DNA from: Spirosoma oryzicola
Lineage (GTDB): Bacteria; Bacteroidota; Bacteroidia; Cytophagales; Spirosomataceae
Reading direction: 5' to 3'
Length of the DNA: 64,000 nt
NCBI RefSeq assembly: GCF_021233055.1
Contig: NZ_CP089538.1
Coordinates: 2,558,501 to 2,622,500 of the forward strand
Part shown: piece by piece, positions 8,198 through 15,684 of the stretch
How the letters are laid out: the number at the start of each line of letters is the position of its first letter
Numbering within the stretch: the stretch's first letter is position 1
Notes under the pieces: model-generated
What the model was told of the DNA's origin: nothing
Seen by the model: the letters and a program-made list of their open reading frames with translations, nothing else
Databases searched by the model: none
Program-made: the position numbers and the translations under genes

Positions 8198-8656
8198 TTA
8201 ATAAACAACTCGATAGGCCGACGTCGACGCGTAAAAGCCGAGTAGTGCCGGGTCGAAGGGCAGATCCTGCTGATCAACCCAGTACTGCAATTCTTTTGAT
8301 ATAGATATCACTTGCCACGGAGTCAAGTGACCAAATGATTCAATGCGAAAAACGCGCAGCATTTCGCAGAAGTCATACGTGCTCAAATCGAAGCGATCCA
8401 TCTGATCAGCGCATTGTACATGCCGAGTGTAGTTGAACCGGGCTCCGGCAACCTGCAGTAATTTTCGGGCAGAATAAACGTAGAACGATCCCCCTTTGAG
8501 CCAGTAGTGATAATCGTACCAACGTCCTTCGTAGACAGCCACGCACTCGTTATTAAGGCAGAATTCAATCTTAGCCGCGATGGTCATCCGGTTGTCGCTT
8601 TCGTCCCGGATCTGGGCGAAGATGTGGCAGGTGAGTGGTAAATCAGCAATCATCAT
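8198..8656 (-). CDS. Phage early-region protein, unrecognised
   Basis: This 152-residue soluble protein is rich in aromatic residues (WYDYHYWLKGGSFYVYSA). No family is recognised. Its start overlaps the stop of the gene at 8653-8985 in an ATGA arrangement, so the two are coupled. It is the last early gene before the arsenic cassette and has no visible counterpart in Y. Confidence 0.5.
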   Translation of the reverse strand: MMIADLPLTCHIFAQIRDESDNRMTIAAKIEFCLNNECVAVYEGRWYDYHYWLKGGSFYVYSARKLLQVAGARFNYTRHVQCADQMDRFDLSTYDFCEMLRVFRIESFGHLTPWQVISISKELQYWVDQQDLPFDPALLGFYASTSAYRVVY

Positions 8657-8985
8657 TTGGGTGATTTAGATTTCCAGTTTAATTGCACTCGCTTAGCCGT
8701 TCCATTCTCTACTTTATCCCACATTTTTTCTTCAGGGGTTCGCGGCCGATCGGCTTCTCGATCTTCCAAAATGCGGGTGATAATCTTGATCCGCTTCTGG
8801 AGCCACTCTAGTGGCGGCCGGTGGGGATCTCCCTGGCAGGCCGCATCATAATGCTGCTCGAAGCCGGCTCGTACCTTTTCCAGCAGGGGTGTGGGATATT
8901 GGCCGTAGAAGCCGAAAGTGGTAATAGCAATGTTGTCCCTGAATTTTTGCTCGATTTCGGCGCGAAAAGTTTTCAGATCAGCCAT
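8653..8985 (-). CDS. Phage early-region protein, unrecognised
   Basis: This 110-residue charged, helical protein (WLQKRIKIITRILEDREADRPRTPEEKMWD) has no recognised domain. It is coupled by ATGA overlap to the downstream gene at 8198-8656. A GC-rich inverted repeat (CCCCCGCCCGG with CCGGGGG) between this gene and the next at about 9020-9056 may attenuate read-through. Confidence 0.5.
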   Translation of the reverse strand: MADLKTFRAEIEQKFRDNIAITTFGFYGQYPTPLLEKVRAGFEQHYDAACQGDPHRPPLEWLQKRIKIITRILEDREADRPRTPEEKMWDKVENGTAKRVQLNWKSKSPK

Positions 8986-9060
8986 AATGACTAGTTTTGC
9001 CGGTGAAACATCAGTACCTGATCCCCCGCCCGGTTCGCTCCCGAGGCCGGGGGATTTTTA

Positions 9061-9420
9061 TTATTTATCAATCAGTTCGCCAATCACGTGCGGCTCAGCA
9101 AAGGGATCGCGGTAATCGACGATGGCTTGATCCAGTTTGCCGAGCAGGATCTGTTGATGAACTGTCAGCTTTACACGCAGCATCTCCTGATGAAGTGCCA
9201 GGGCAATTACGCGCTTCAGGCCCAGTCGATATTCCTTATCCGGTTGTCGACAACTCCAGTTCAGCAGGCGCAGCGTATTCCACGTAGCCAGGTAATCCAT
9301 CAGGATGATCATGTTCGTCGACTGGTGGACCAGTGGTACTTGATTCTGATACTCCGTATGCCAGCGTAGAAACTGGACCATAACCTGAAACTCAAGGCGG
9401 GTTAATTTTAATGAGATCAT
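9061..9420 (-). CDS. Phage early protein conserved in X and Y
   Basis: This 119-residue protein is paralogous to 53800-54207 in Y. Both begin with SLKLTRLEFQVM or KIKLKLTPGEVNVL and end with an LLGKLDQAIVD or LLGKLNRAFVD segment. No catalytic motif is visible. The conserved position at the end of the early block, next to the cargo slot in both phages, marks it as part of the shared early module. Function unknown. Confidence 0.6.
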   Translation of the reverse strand: MISLKLTRLEFQVMVQFLRWHTEYQNQVPLVHQSTNMIILMDYLATWNTLRLLNWSCRQPDKEYRLGLKRVIALALHQEMLRVKLTVHQQILLGKLDQAIVDYRDPFAEPHVIGELIDK

Positions 9421-9535
9421 TTTCGGGCTGTTTACGATGAAAAACGAGAAGATCTACGACGCACAAAAAACCGCCTTCATTCGCTCTATTCGGGGGTTTT
9501 CTGAAACGGCTCTGAAAAATCAAGTGGAAATGATC

Positions 9536-9865
9536 CTATTGCTGCCAGCCTCCTTTGTCTTTAATAAACTGGCAAATCTTATCGCCCCGGTTGCCATCGA
9601 AATTGTAGAAGATAGCGGCTTCGTCGACCCGGCCGGACCAGCCTTTTGGCGTTTCCTCTTCGACCATCTTTTTGAATCGTTGCACCCAGTAGCGCTCGTT
9701 TCCGTACTGCCATTGGTTTTTGTAGTCGATATCCCGGCTGTAGAATGGCCGTTTGTTACCATCGATGAACCGGACGTGTAGAACAACACAGGCGTGTTGC
9801 TTGAGTGGATCGGCGTTCCGGGCTGGAGCCGGAGTAGCTTGGGGGGTGTTTGGAATTGATTGCAT
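9536..9865 (-). CDS. Phage early-region protein, unrecognised
   Basis: The frame starts at 9874, but the second ATG at 9865 (MQSIPNTPQ) is equally plausible and is used here, giving about 109 residues. The N-terminal 25 residues are disordered and proline/alanine rich. The rest is a compact charged domain (YWVQRFKKMVEEETPKGW). It has no recognised family, and no clear Y counterpart is seen, although a different short gene (54201-54680) occupies the same slot. Confidence 0.5.
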   Translation of the reverse strand: MQSIPNTPQATPAPARNADPLKQHACVVLHVRFIDGNKRPFYSRDIDYKNQWQYGNERYWVQRFKKMVEEETPKGWSGRVDEAAIFYNFDGNRGDKICQFIKDKGGWQQ

Positions 9866-9884
9866 GTGAAACATCAGTTAATAA

Positions 9885-11330
9885 TTAATTTTTGAAATTC
9901 TTGGTAAAGCCCGGGGTTAAGTGCGGCTTCTGCTGATCAAGCGTAGCGGCTATCTGAAGGAATCGGGTATGAGCATCCGGGCCTAGCTTTTGCACCTTCG
10001 CTTCCAGATGCCGATAAGCCTCAATGTAATTTTTTTGCTGGATGGCTTTAGGGGCCTTGCCAACCCGGTGGAGCTGTAGGTGGCGAATAGCCAGGTTAAT
10101 AGCCTGAGTGACTCTTAATTTGATTTGTTGAGCCTTATTGGCTTGGTACCAGGTATCTGTCTGGATAAATCCTCGCTGGTTTTCCTGGTCGAAATAGCCG
10201 GTGCCGGGCCGGAGCTGCGCGTAGGGGGCAGGTACCCACTTGTCCGGGTTGCGGGAATAATAACCGGCGGCAATGTCGATTCGCTGATAAAGGGCAGCCT
10301 GGTAGGCATCCCATTGCTTTTCGGTCAGGTCGTTGTCCGCACAGTTGTAAACTCCTTTCCAGATGGCATTGAGCGTCAGGCGTTCTTCGTTCTCGGTGAA
10401 GGTCTTAGCCGCATACAGTTTTTGCTGAGCGTAGCGCCAGAAGCTACGGACGTAGCCGTGCAAAATGGCCTGTCGCTGGTCGGGAGTCCGGTTGGCTTCG
10501 GCCTGAGCATCCAGATCCGCTTTGGTCATCCGGGCTTTTAAGCGTTGTCCGAGGCCGGGCCGGGCCACGTCAGGCCGCCCCCCCAGTGCCTGGTTTCCAA
10601 AAGGTAGCTGTTCCGTTTGTCTGCCATTTTGGCCGTGGTTTGGTGCGGGCCGTTCGGTGTTGCCTTGATTTTCGTTGCCTTGCTGAATTTGGTCGTTGCC
10701 TTGTCCACATTCGTCCGCTTTATTTATTTCAGTTTCTTTAGTTCTTTGATTTGAACTGGCTTTATATGCGGTAAAATTTGCCGTTTGGGCCAAAATTGAA
10801 GCGATTTTATGGGGTTCGGAAGCGCTTGATTTTGAGCTATCCACGGCCGGTTGTGGATAAGGTTGCGCCGTTACAGCATCAACAAGGCGCTCAGGCTGAA
10901 ATAACAGCGTAGGATCGATCCAAATCTCGAAAGCGTGTTTAGAGCCACGGAACTTATAATCGGTTATGAAGCCCAGTTTTCGAAGCGTAGCGAGGTGATT
11001 ATAGGCCGTTTTCTCGGCGATTGTGCGTTGCATCGCCAGTTGCGGTCGGCTCAGCCGGAGCGGGGGAAGGCCGGCATCGAAAGCAGGCTGGCCTACGGTC
11101 TTGAGTAGCTTATGATGCTCTCGGATGTAATTCTTGACCAATCGCTCCAGCGTTGCTTCAACCGAGCCAGTGACGGCCTTCGGCTTGCGCTGATATTCTA
11201 CTTCCTGACCGTTTATAACCTTGGTGAAGGTCTTGGCAGGCATGGCCTCATTGAGCGCCCGGGTGCGATTATGAACCCGGCGTAGCGACGAGGTCTGGCA
11301 GATCACTTTGGTGTAGTCGATCTCGATCAT
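9885..11330 (-). CDS. Putative replication/initiator-like winged-helix phage protein
   Basis: This 481-residue protein carries an N-terminal winged-helix pattern: LSRPQLAMQRTIAEKTAYNH with a second helix, LATLRKLGFI, and a beta wing. A long low-complexity Gln/Asn/Gly linker (about residues 165-265) follows, then a basic helical C-terminal domain. It is the largest early gene, and neither prophage shows a polymerase or helicase, so a role in origin recognition or host-dependent replication is plausible but unproven. It overlaps the upstream gene at 11327 by ATGA. Confidence 0.45.
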   Translation of the reverse strand: MIEIDYTKVICQTSSLRRVHNRTRALNEAMPAKTFTKVINGQEVEYQRKPKAVTGSVEATLERLVKNYIREHHKLLKTVGQPAFDAGLPPLRLSRPQLAMQRTIAEKTAYNHLATLRKLGFITDYKFRGSKHAFEIWIDPTLLFQPERLVDAVTAQPYPQPAVDSSKSSASEPHKIASILAQTANFTAYKASSNQRTKETEINKADECGQGNDQIQQGNENQGNTERPAPNHGQNGRQTEQLPFGNQALGGRPDVARPGLGQRLKARMTKADLDAQAEANRTPDQRQAILHGYVRSFWRYAQQKLYAAKTFTENEERLTLNAIWKGVYNCADNDLTEKQWDAYQAALYQRIDIAAGYYSRNPDKWVPAPYAQLRPGTGYFDQENQRGFIQTDTWYQANKAQQIKLRVTQAINLAIRHLQLHRVGKAPKAIQQKNYIEAYRHLEAKVQKLGPDAHTRFLQIAATLDQQKPHLTPGFTKNFKN

Positions 11331-11632
11331 CGCGTCATGAATAATTCTGGACCATACCCGGGACCGAAGCCTAAGCCCATGGCGTCAATATTGGTGAGCA
11401 CTTTCCGGGCATTAAACGTCAGCGATCCGCCCTCCTTATCGTAGGCAGCAATTGAACCATCGGGACTCAGAAACAACGATCTTATTCCATCCGTAATAGC
11501 GAACGTTCTGAAGAGACCACAACTGGCTATTGTCTCGACTGGGGGAGCGTAGCCGAAGGCAACAGCAAACAGTGTTCTTGATTCATCATCGGTCAGCGTA
11601 ATTAGCTCCCGTTTTTGGGTTTCGGCAATCAT
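11327..11632 (-). CDS. Phage early-region protein, unrecognised
   Basis: This 101-residue acidic protein (ITLTDDESRTLFAVAFGY, DGSIAAYDKEGG) is coupled by ATGA overlap to the winged-helix protein. No family is recognised. It lies directly downstream of the tRNA-like gene. Confidence 0.5.
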   Translation of the reverse strand: MIAETQKRELITLTDDESRTLFAVAFGYAPPVETIASCGLFRTFAITDGIRSLFLSPDGSIAAYDKEGGSLTFNARKVLTNIDAMGLGFGPGYGPELFMTR

Positions 11633-11715
11633 GGCACTTCTAGTTTAAGCGTACTTCTGTCAAAGACTAGCCCCCTTGGGAGGGGCTAATTGGGGGTGGC
11701 ACTGGCCTACTTCGG

Positions 11716-11789
11716 TGGTGATCTGGGCAGGATTTGAACCTGCGTCCTTCGCGGAACACATCGACGCTCTACCGCTGAGCTACCAGATC
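11716..11789 (-). tRNA. tRNA-like gene with non-canonical anticodon arm (prophage X)
   Basis: On the minus strand the acceptor stem GATCTGG/CCAGATC pairs perfectly, followed by discriminator A and an encoded CCA end. The D arm (GCTC, 7-nt loop, GAGC) and the T arm (GCAGG TTCAAAT CCTGC) are perfect. The 22 nt between D and T arms do not form a 5-bp stem with a 7-nt loop; only GTC/GAC and an inner TTC/GAA can pair. No anticodon can therefore be assigned. A similarly odd gene lies at the same locus in Y (55875-55954). Confidence 0.6.
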
Positions 11790-11861
11790 ATATCTATGGG
11801 TTTTAAGGAATGCCGGGAGCAGTGCTCCCGGCTTCAGTTGTCTATCTTTACCGTTAAATAC

Positions 11862-12044
11862 TTACCTTAATATGCTGGCTTGTTGGGATGGTGCCAGCTT
11901 GGGCAACTCGTCTAGGAGTTTGTCGATCCTATTCTGATTCTGCTGAATTTTCAGCATCAGATTGGCTTCCCGCTTCTTAGCAAATCGCTTCTCCAGTTCT
12001 CGAGTCTGGCGTACCAACTCGATAAATTGTTCTAGTCCTCCCAT
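11862..12044 (-). CDS. Small coiled-coil phage protein
   Basis: This 60-residue helical protein (ELVRQTRELEKRFAKKREAN, then KIQQNQNRIDKLLDELPKL) is a predicted coiled coil. Its ATG shares a base with the upstream TAA. A 66-residue helical protein occupies the same place in Y (56092-56292). Function unknown. Confidence 0.5.
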   Translation of the reverse strand: MGGLEQFIELVRQTRELEKRFAKKREANLMLKIQQNQNRIDKLLDELPKLAPSQQASILR

Positions 12045-12343
12045 TACTGTTGCTCGTTTAGGTATTCTTCTTCAGCCAGATCAGCCATTAAATCCAAGAG
12101 TATGCCTACAAAGCGACCACCCAGCAAAAGTCGTATTCCCTTACGTAGCTGCCAGAACTTATCAGCCCGGCGTCGGCGTCGTACCACTCGGTTTGCTAGC
12201 CGAGATTTTGCGAAAAACTGCTCGTAGCTTGCCAGATCCACCGGCGTCCGAATCGGCTTCATATCTGTGGGGCGAAAATGCTCGGGGTTTGTGACATAGT
12301 ATAGGACAGATTTAGGCAGCACCAACTTGGATCTGTTGGCCAA
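12044..12343 (-). CDS. Basic phage early protein, unrecognised
   Basis: The 99-residue frame begins with TTG at 12343, overlapping the previous gene by 32 bp. An ATG at 12262 (MKPIRTPVDL) is an alternative giving 72 residues. A run of arginines (VVRRRRRADKFWQ) suggests nucleic-acid contact, and the C-terminus is amphipathic. In Y the equivalent slot holds a C2HC zinc-finger protein instead (56289-56648). Confidence 0.45.
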   Translation of the reverse strand: MANRSKLVLPKSVLYYVTNPEHFRPTDMKPIRTPVDLASYEQFFAKSRLANRVVRRRRRADKFWQLRKGIRLLLGGRFVGILLDLMADLAEEEYLNEQQ

Positions 12344-12608
12344 TTTTCGTGTGAAACGTATTGTAGATTTCGAGCCGCTTCAGCCGGAGGGCTTTTAGCT
12401 TGTTTACCAGCAGCTCATACTGATCCGTGCCGGGCTGTGCCATCTTCTGCCAATACTGGAGCGTATCAATACGCTTCTCAATCAGCTCGATGAGTTGTTG
12501 CCGTCCGCCTTTCGATATCGATTCGAAACCCGTCAGGGCAATCAGATCGTCGGCCGAAGGACCGAGCGACGTAGGTTGTGGTGTTAGCAGGGCCTGTTGA
12601 GCGGTCAT
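12312..12608 (-). CDS. Phage early protein conserved in X and Y
   Basis: The likely start is the ATG at 12608 (MTAQQALL), giving 98 residues; the frame is open back to 12698, but that part overlaps the structured RNA. The core DDLIALTGFESISKGGRQQL matches PQLIALVGFEQLTKADRWQI of the 82-residue Y protein at 56645-56893, and both continue into a helical hairpin that counts as coiled coil. Function unknown. Confidence 0.55.
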   Translation of the reverse strand: MTAQQALLTPQPTSLGPSADDLIALTGFESISKGGRQQLIELIEKRIDTLQYWQKMAQPGTDQYELLVNKLKALRLKRLEIYNTFHTKIGQQIQVGAA

Positions 12609-12655
12609 CTGCGTTGATGGTATAGGTTGAAAACAATCAGTGTTACGGGTTAAGT

Positions 12656-12777
12656 GTACCGGGCCGGAGACCAGCCCGGTACTACTACTTCTATCCACAC
12701 CATTACCTCCAGGCGGTTTTAGGTTCAGCCTGAAGGTCTGCCGGAATAGTGGCAGCTCTTTATCAGCCGTTAAGCTG
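12656..12777 (-). ncRNA. Conserved multi-hairpin RNA candidate (prophage X copy)
   Basis: Read on the minus strand this region forms four consecutive hairpins. CAGC/GCTG lies at 12777-12764, and CTGCC/GGCAG at 12755-12738. CCTTCAGGC/GCCTGGAGG lies at 12736-12706, with a U-G pair that exists only in minus-strand RNA. GTACCGGGC/GCCCGGTAC lies at 12682-12656. The copy at 57044-57165 keeps the stems by compensatory changes and keeps a 22-of-23 identical single-stranded linker (12683-12705 here). It lies between the first two early genes. Confidence 0.6.
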
Positions 12778-13063
12778 TTATAAATGGGTCAAAATGAAGC
12801 CGGACAATGCGCTTTAATTCTTCTTCCTGTTCGTCGGCTGTCCCAATGAAAAAATCATCGCTCACGCCTAAATGACGCTTGAAAATAACTCCGGCTCGAA
12901 ATGCAACTTTGCCTAAATCTTTTCCTGGCTTACTGATATTCTGTCGGTAATGCTCCCACAAACCTACCTCCTCCAGATCATGCTGGATCGTCGCCCGTTT
13001 TTCTTTCGAGACAGCTGCTGGGAGGGCATCCAGCAGGCGTTCTATTGGATTTGAGTCTGTCAT
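12770..13063 (-). CDS. Highly conserved first early-operon protein (X)
   Basis: The start is placed at the ATG at 13063 (MTDSNPIERLL) because the Y paralogue at 57411-57707 starts the same way (MPNVNPLERLL). The resulting 97-residue protein is the most strongly conserved early protein between X and Y, sharing LDALPAA, EVGLWEHYRQ, ISKPGKDLG and FRAGVIFK. It is the first leftward gene after the divergent switch region, a position typical of anti-repressor or regulatory genes. No named family is recognised. Confidence 0.65.
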   Translation of the reverse strand: MTDSNPIERLLDALPAAVSKEKRATIQHDLEEVGLWEHYRQNISKPGKDLGKVAFRAGVIFKRHLGVSDDFFIGTADEQEEELKRIVRLHFDPFITA

Positions 13064-13099
13064 AGAAATAGTATCTTGCGACCGTAGAAAAATCTGAAA

Positions 13100-13456
13100 G
13101 TGATAAAATCTCAATATGAATCCATGAACAACGCTGAAGCACAGAAGAACAAAATCCAGTTGGATCATCAGGCGTACATGCTAAATTTTTGCCAGGAACA
13201 AATGCGTGTAAAGGATGAACAGATTGGTAAATATTTGGCCCTGATGGAGACCATGACTAACAATATTGTTTCGCTGGCCCGCAAAAATGAGATACAGCAT
13301 AAGTTCATCGCCGAACTAGGCGTGATAATTAAAGACCTATGCGAAAAATTAAATATTGATCCTGCCACTGTTATAAAAGAATACGTTGAGGTTACTAATG
13401 ATCCGGCTCAGCCTACCAATTCTAGCAAAGACGATTCCGATCAAGTTTCACTTTAG
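13100..13456 (+). CDS. Coiled-coil protein of the switch region (X)
   Basis: This 118-residue rightward gene (or 110 residues from the ATG at 13124) encodes an almost entirely helical, coiled-coil-prone protein (QMRVKDEQIGKYLALMETM). It is divergent from the early operon and precedes the repressor. The Y counterpart at 57768-58061 shares the QVKDQQIDGYL/RVKDEQIGKYL core. A role in the lysis-lysogeny switch is inferred from location only. Confidence 0.5.
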   Translation: MIKSQYESMNNAEAQKNKIQLDHQAYMLNFCQEQMRVKDEQIGKYLALMETMTNNIVSLARKNEIQHKFIAELGVIIKDLCEKLNIDPATVIKEYVEVTNDPAQPTNSSKDDSDQVSL

Positions 13457-13517
13457 TTTAATTATCGCCGATTACACAGTTTTTCTGTTTGACAATGGCC
13501 TTTTTGATAGAAAACTA

Positions 13518-13525
13518 TACCTTTG
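13518..13525 (+). promoter_or_regulatory. Repressor gene promoter -7 box (X)
   Basis: TACCTTTG is an exact TAnnTTTG match, 67 nt upstream of the repressor ATG. The surrounding segment is conserved in Y (58163-58170), including half-sites TGATA/CATCG downstream that resemble an operator. Start-site spacing and the -33 element were not resolved. Confidence 0.5.
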
Positions 13526-13591
13526 ATACAATCATCGCACAATTATAATAAACGTAATATTAAAAATTCAACTTAAGCTAAAATATATTTT

Positions 13592-14059
13592 ATGCTACAG
13601 GAAGAATTAAATGAATATGCTACCAGACTAGAGGCTATAAAGTCTAGGTTTAAAGTCAGAAATACTGATTTGGCAAGAATTGCAGGGGTTTCTGATAACT
13701 CAATTAGTAAAATTATGAGTGGGTTGACTACTTCGCCTGATGTTAAAACTTTAGCCAGGATTGCAAGAAAATTCAACTTAAGTGGAGATTGGTTGTTCTT
13801 GGGAGAAGGGCCGATGATTAGGGAAGAGGTGCCAGATAACTCCTTAAAGAGGGGCCTCCAACTAAGGGACGAACTTATAGCCCAACTCCAGAAGGAGCTT
13901 TGGGGAAAGTTTGAGGGTGCCATCTTCCAACCAATTTCCTCGGATGAATTAGACTATCAAACGGCAATGCGCAATTATTTACAGTCAGTTTTTGAGCAGC
14001 CGTTTATGCAGTCTGTTTTTTTGCCCTATCCGTTGGCAAATTTGGTGGCACCCCGTTAA
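13592..14059 (+). CDS. Xre-family phage repressor (X)
   Basis: This 155-residue protein has an N-terminal helix-turn-helix (KVRNTDLARIAGVSDNSISKIMSG, about residues 21-44) and a C-terminal region with no LexA-type autoprotease motif. It is paralogous to 58237-58677, sharing LKRGLQLRDELIAQLQKELWG and EQPFMQS. It probably maintains lysogeny and acts on the divergent early promoter. Base composition is more AT-rich than the late genes. A hairpin (GTTAAC repeat) and an intrinsic terminator follow. Confidence 0.8.
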   Translation: MLQEELNEYATRLEAIKSRFKVRNTDLARIAGVSDNSISKIMSGLTTSPDVKTLARIARKFNLSGDWLFLGEGPMIREEVPDNSLKRGLQLRDELIAQLQKELWGKFEGAIFQPISSDELDYQTAMRNYLQSVFEQPFMQSVFLPYPLANLVAPR

Positions 14060-14112
14060 CTCAAGAGGTTAACAGGTTGAAAATTTAGACGTTAGCAGAA
14101 AGCCTCACAGTT

Positions 14113-14126
14113 CCTCGCTCTCTGCA
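14113..14126. repeat. Putative attachment core, left (X/Y junction)
   Basis: CCTCGCTCTCTGCA is repeated exactly at 58762-58775. Both copies lie between a phage repressor and a tyrosine integrase and are followed by a terminator hairpin. The sequence preceding the second copy (TCAATCC) resembles the T-loop and 3' end of a tRNA, a common integration target. Confidence 0.5.
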
Positions 14127-14151
14127 TAGACCGTTTAATTATGACGAAGTG

Positions 14152-14182
14152 CCCGATAAATAACCTTTTATCGGGTTTTTTT
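14152..14182 (+). terminator. Intrinsic terminator after repressor (X)
   Basis: CCCGATAAA and TTTATCGGG form a 9-bp stem followed by a run of T. It ends rightward transcription from the repressor. Confidence 0.7.
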
Positions 14183-14241
14183 GTGCTTTTTCTCACCCAA
14201 TAGCGACTCATTAGTACGCATAACCTCCTGTTATTTATACT

Positions 14242-14283
14242 TGTTGGCACTTCTGCTGGCACTTAATTTCTCTGTTGGCACCC
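14242..14283 (+). repeat. Three direct repeats before integrase, arm-type site candidates
   Basis: TGTTGGCACTT (14242), TGCTGGCACTT (14254) and TGTTGGCACCC (14273) are near-identical 11-mers in the 100 nt before the integrase gene. A related TGTTGGCACC occurs at 58691, next to the other attachment core. This is the arrangement expected of arm-type sites for one integrase. Confidence 0.5.
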
Positions 14284-14342
14284 CTACCTTTTTGTAAAAT
14301 GCCTCTAGTTATGCTGGTCTAACCAGACCATAACAAGACGCA

Positions 14343-15566
14343 ATGAAGATCAACCGTATGGAAGTTAACTACTGGCTCCACGATTCGAAAATTCAAGGCA
14401 AAGCACAAATTTATTGTAACATCACAGTGAAGGGTGAACGGGTTGAGATCGGCTCAACGGGCATCACCATCTACCGCGATCACTGGAATGCAGCTGCCCA
14501 ACGCATTACCAAGCATGATCATAAAGCGCAGTTTAAGAATGAACAGCTTGCCGCTCAGGAACTGCAATTGATGGCCATCTTTACTGATTTGTTTCGCAAA
14601 GAAAAAGCCATTACTGCTGGCAAGATCAAGCGCCTATGGAAGAAAGGAGGGGATACCACGTCACTGCTTACTGCCTTCGATATGTTTCTCAAAGACGTTA
14701 AAACTAACCCGGATTGTAGCGACGGAACCTGGGAAGCTTATGACGACTGCCGCAAAAAACTAATTGACTTTCTAATCTCGGAGAAGGCACTGGATCTACC
14801 CACTGAAGACTTCGACGTGCCCTGGCTGAAAAAACATCGTAAATGGATGAAGCTAATTCCCGTTGGTGATAAGATTGGTCATGCCGATAGCTATATCAGA
14901 AAGCACAGCCAGACGATCAAACAGGTAACAAGATGGGCAAAAGCCAACCACCTGGCTGAACACAATAGCCTGGAAGGCTTCAAGATTCCAAACGCCAAGT
15001 ATCCCGATCCAATTTTTCTGACAGATGAAGAATTCGACCGCCTATTGAAGTATCGCTTTAATAATAAGTATAAGCAGGAGGTCGCCGATCTATTTATTAT
15101 TTACTGCCGAACAGGCTTTCACTACGGCGATCTTAAAGATTTTATTGATCAGTATCAGACGGCTCTACAACGGGGTATTGACGGTAAGCCCTGGTTGATC
15201 AAAGAGCGGATCAAAACGGAAGTGACGGCCAGGGTACCTCAGTTCAAAGAAGTAGACGCCATTGTTGAGAAGTATGGCGGTTGGGAGCGGCTGCCGGTCA
15301 AGTCGAACAAGACCATGAACGACTGGCTCAAGATCATTGCTGCCGAGTTGGGTTTTCATCCTGATCTATCAACAAAGGCAGGACGTAAAACTTTTACAGA
15401 CTGGTGTTATAACACACTCGGCCTAACCACCGAAGCAGTCAAAGTGATGCTGGGCCGGAAGTCCGAGAAAGGTTTGGAAGTATATGGCCGACCCGACGAG
15501 CGCCGGGTGATCGCCGAGCTAAAGCAAAGCCAAGCATTTCAAGAGGAATTGAAGAAAGCCTCATAA
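14343..15566 (+). CDS. int: Tyrosine recombinase integrase (prophage Y)
   Basis: This 407-residue enzyme should catalyse site-specific integration and excision of Y. It has the N-terminal arm-binding and SAM-like core-binding domains of phage integrases in Bacteroidota (about residues 1-215). The catalytic part shows the first arginine in CRTGFHYGD (about 257), AGRKTFTDW with the second arginine (about 346), and the tyrosine nucleophile in LEVYGRPDE (about 380). The usual histidine before AGR is a lysine, as in some relatives. It is paralogous to the enzyme at 59036-60286. An inverted repeat TGGTCT/AGACCA lies 12 nt before the start. Confidence 0.88.
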   Translation: MKINRMEVNYWLHDSKIQGKAQIYCNITVKGERVEIGSTGITIYRDHWNAAAQRITKHDHKAQFKNEQLAAQELQLMAIFTDLFRKEKAITAGKIKRLWKKGGDTTSLLTAFDMFLKDVKTNPDCSDGTWEAYDDCRKKLIDFLISEKALDLPTEDFDVPWLKKHRKWMKLIPVGDKIGHADSYIRKHSQTIKQVTRWAKANHLAEHNSLEGFKIPNAKYPDPIFLTDEEFDRLLKYRFNNKYKQEVADLFIIYCRTGFHYGDLKDFIDQYQTALQRGIDGKPWLIKERIKTEVTARVPQFKEVDAIVEKYGGWERLPVKSNKTMNDWLKIIAAELGFHPDLSTKAGRKTFTDWCYNTLGLTTEAVKVMLGRKSEKGLEVYGRPDERRVIAELKQSQAFQEELKKAS

Positions 15567-15592
15567 CACGAGGTTTTGTCATACTTTCAAAT

Positions 15593-15621
15593 AAGCTCCT
15601 GATTGCTCAGGAGCTTTTATT
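15593..15621 (+). terminator. Intrinsic terminator after integrase (Y)
   Basis: AAGCTCCTG and CAGGAGCTT form a 9-bp stem with a 6-nt loop followed by TTTATTATA. It ends the integrase transcript. Confidence 0.65.
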
Positions 15622-15684
15622 ATATTAGAGACATTTCTATAAGAAAAGTTATTCTTACGATAAGTAACCATCTCTTTATCATAA

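Noticed and set aside
13064..13168. Hydrophobic N-terminal extension of the first early protein
   Set aside because: The Y homologue has no such extension, and the extension runs over the divergent gene and promoter.
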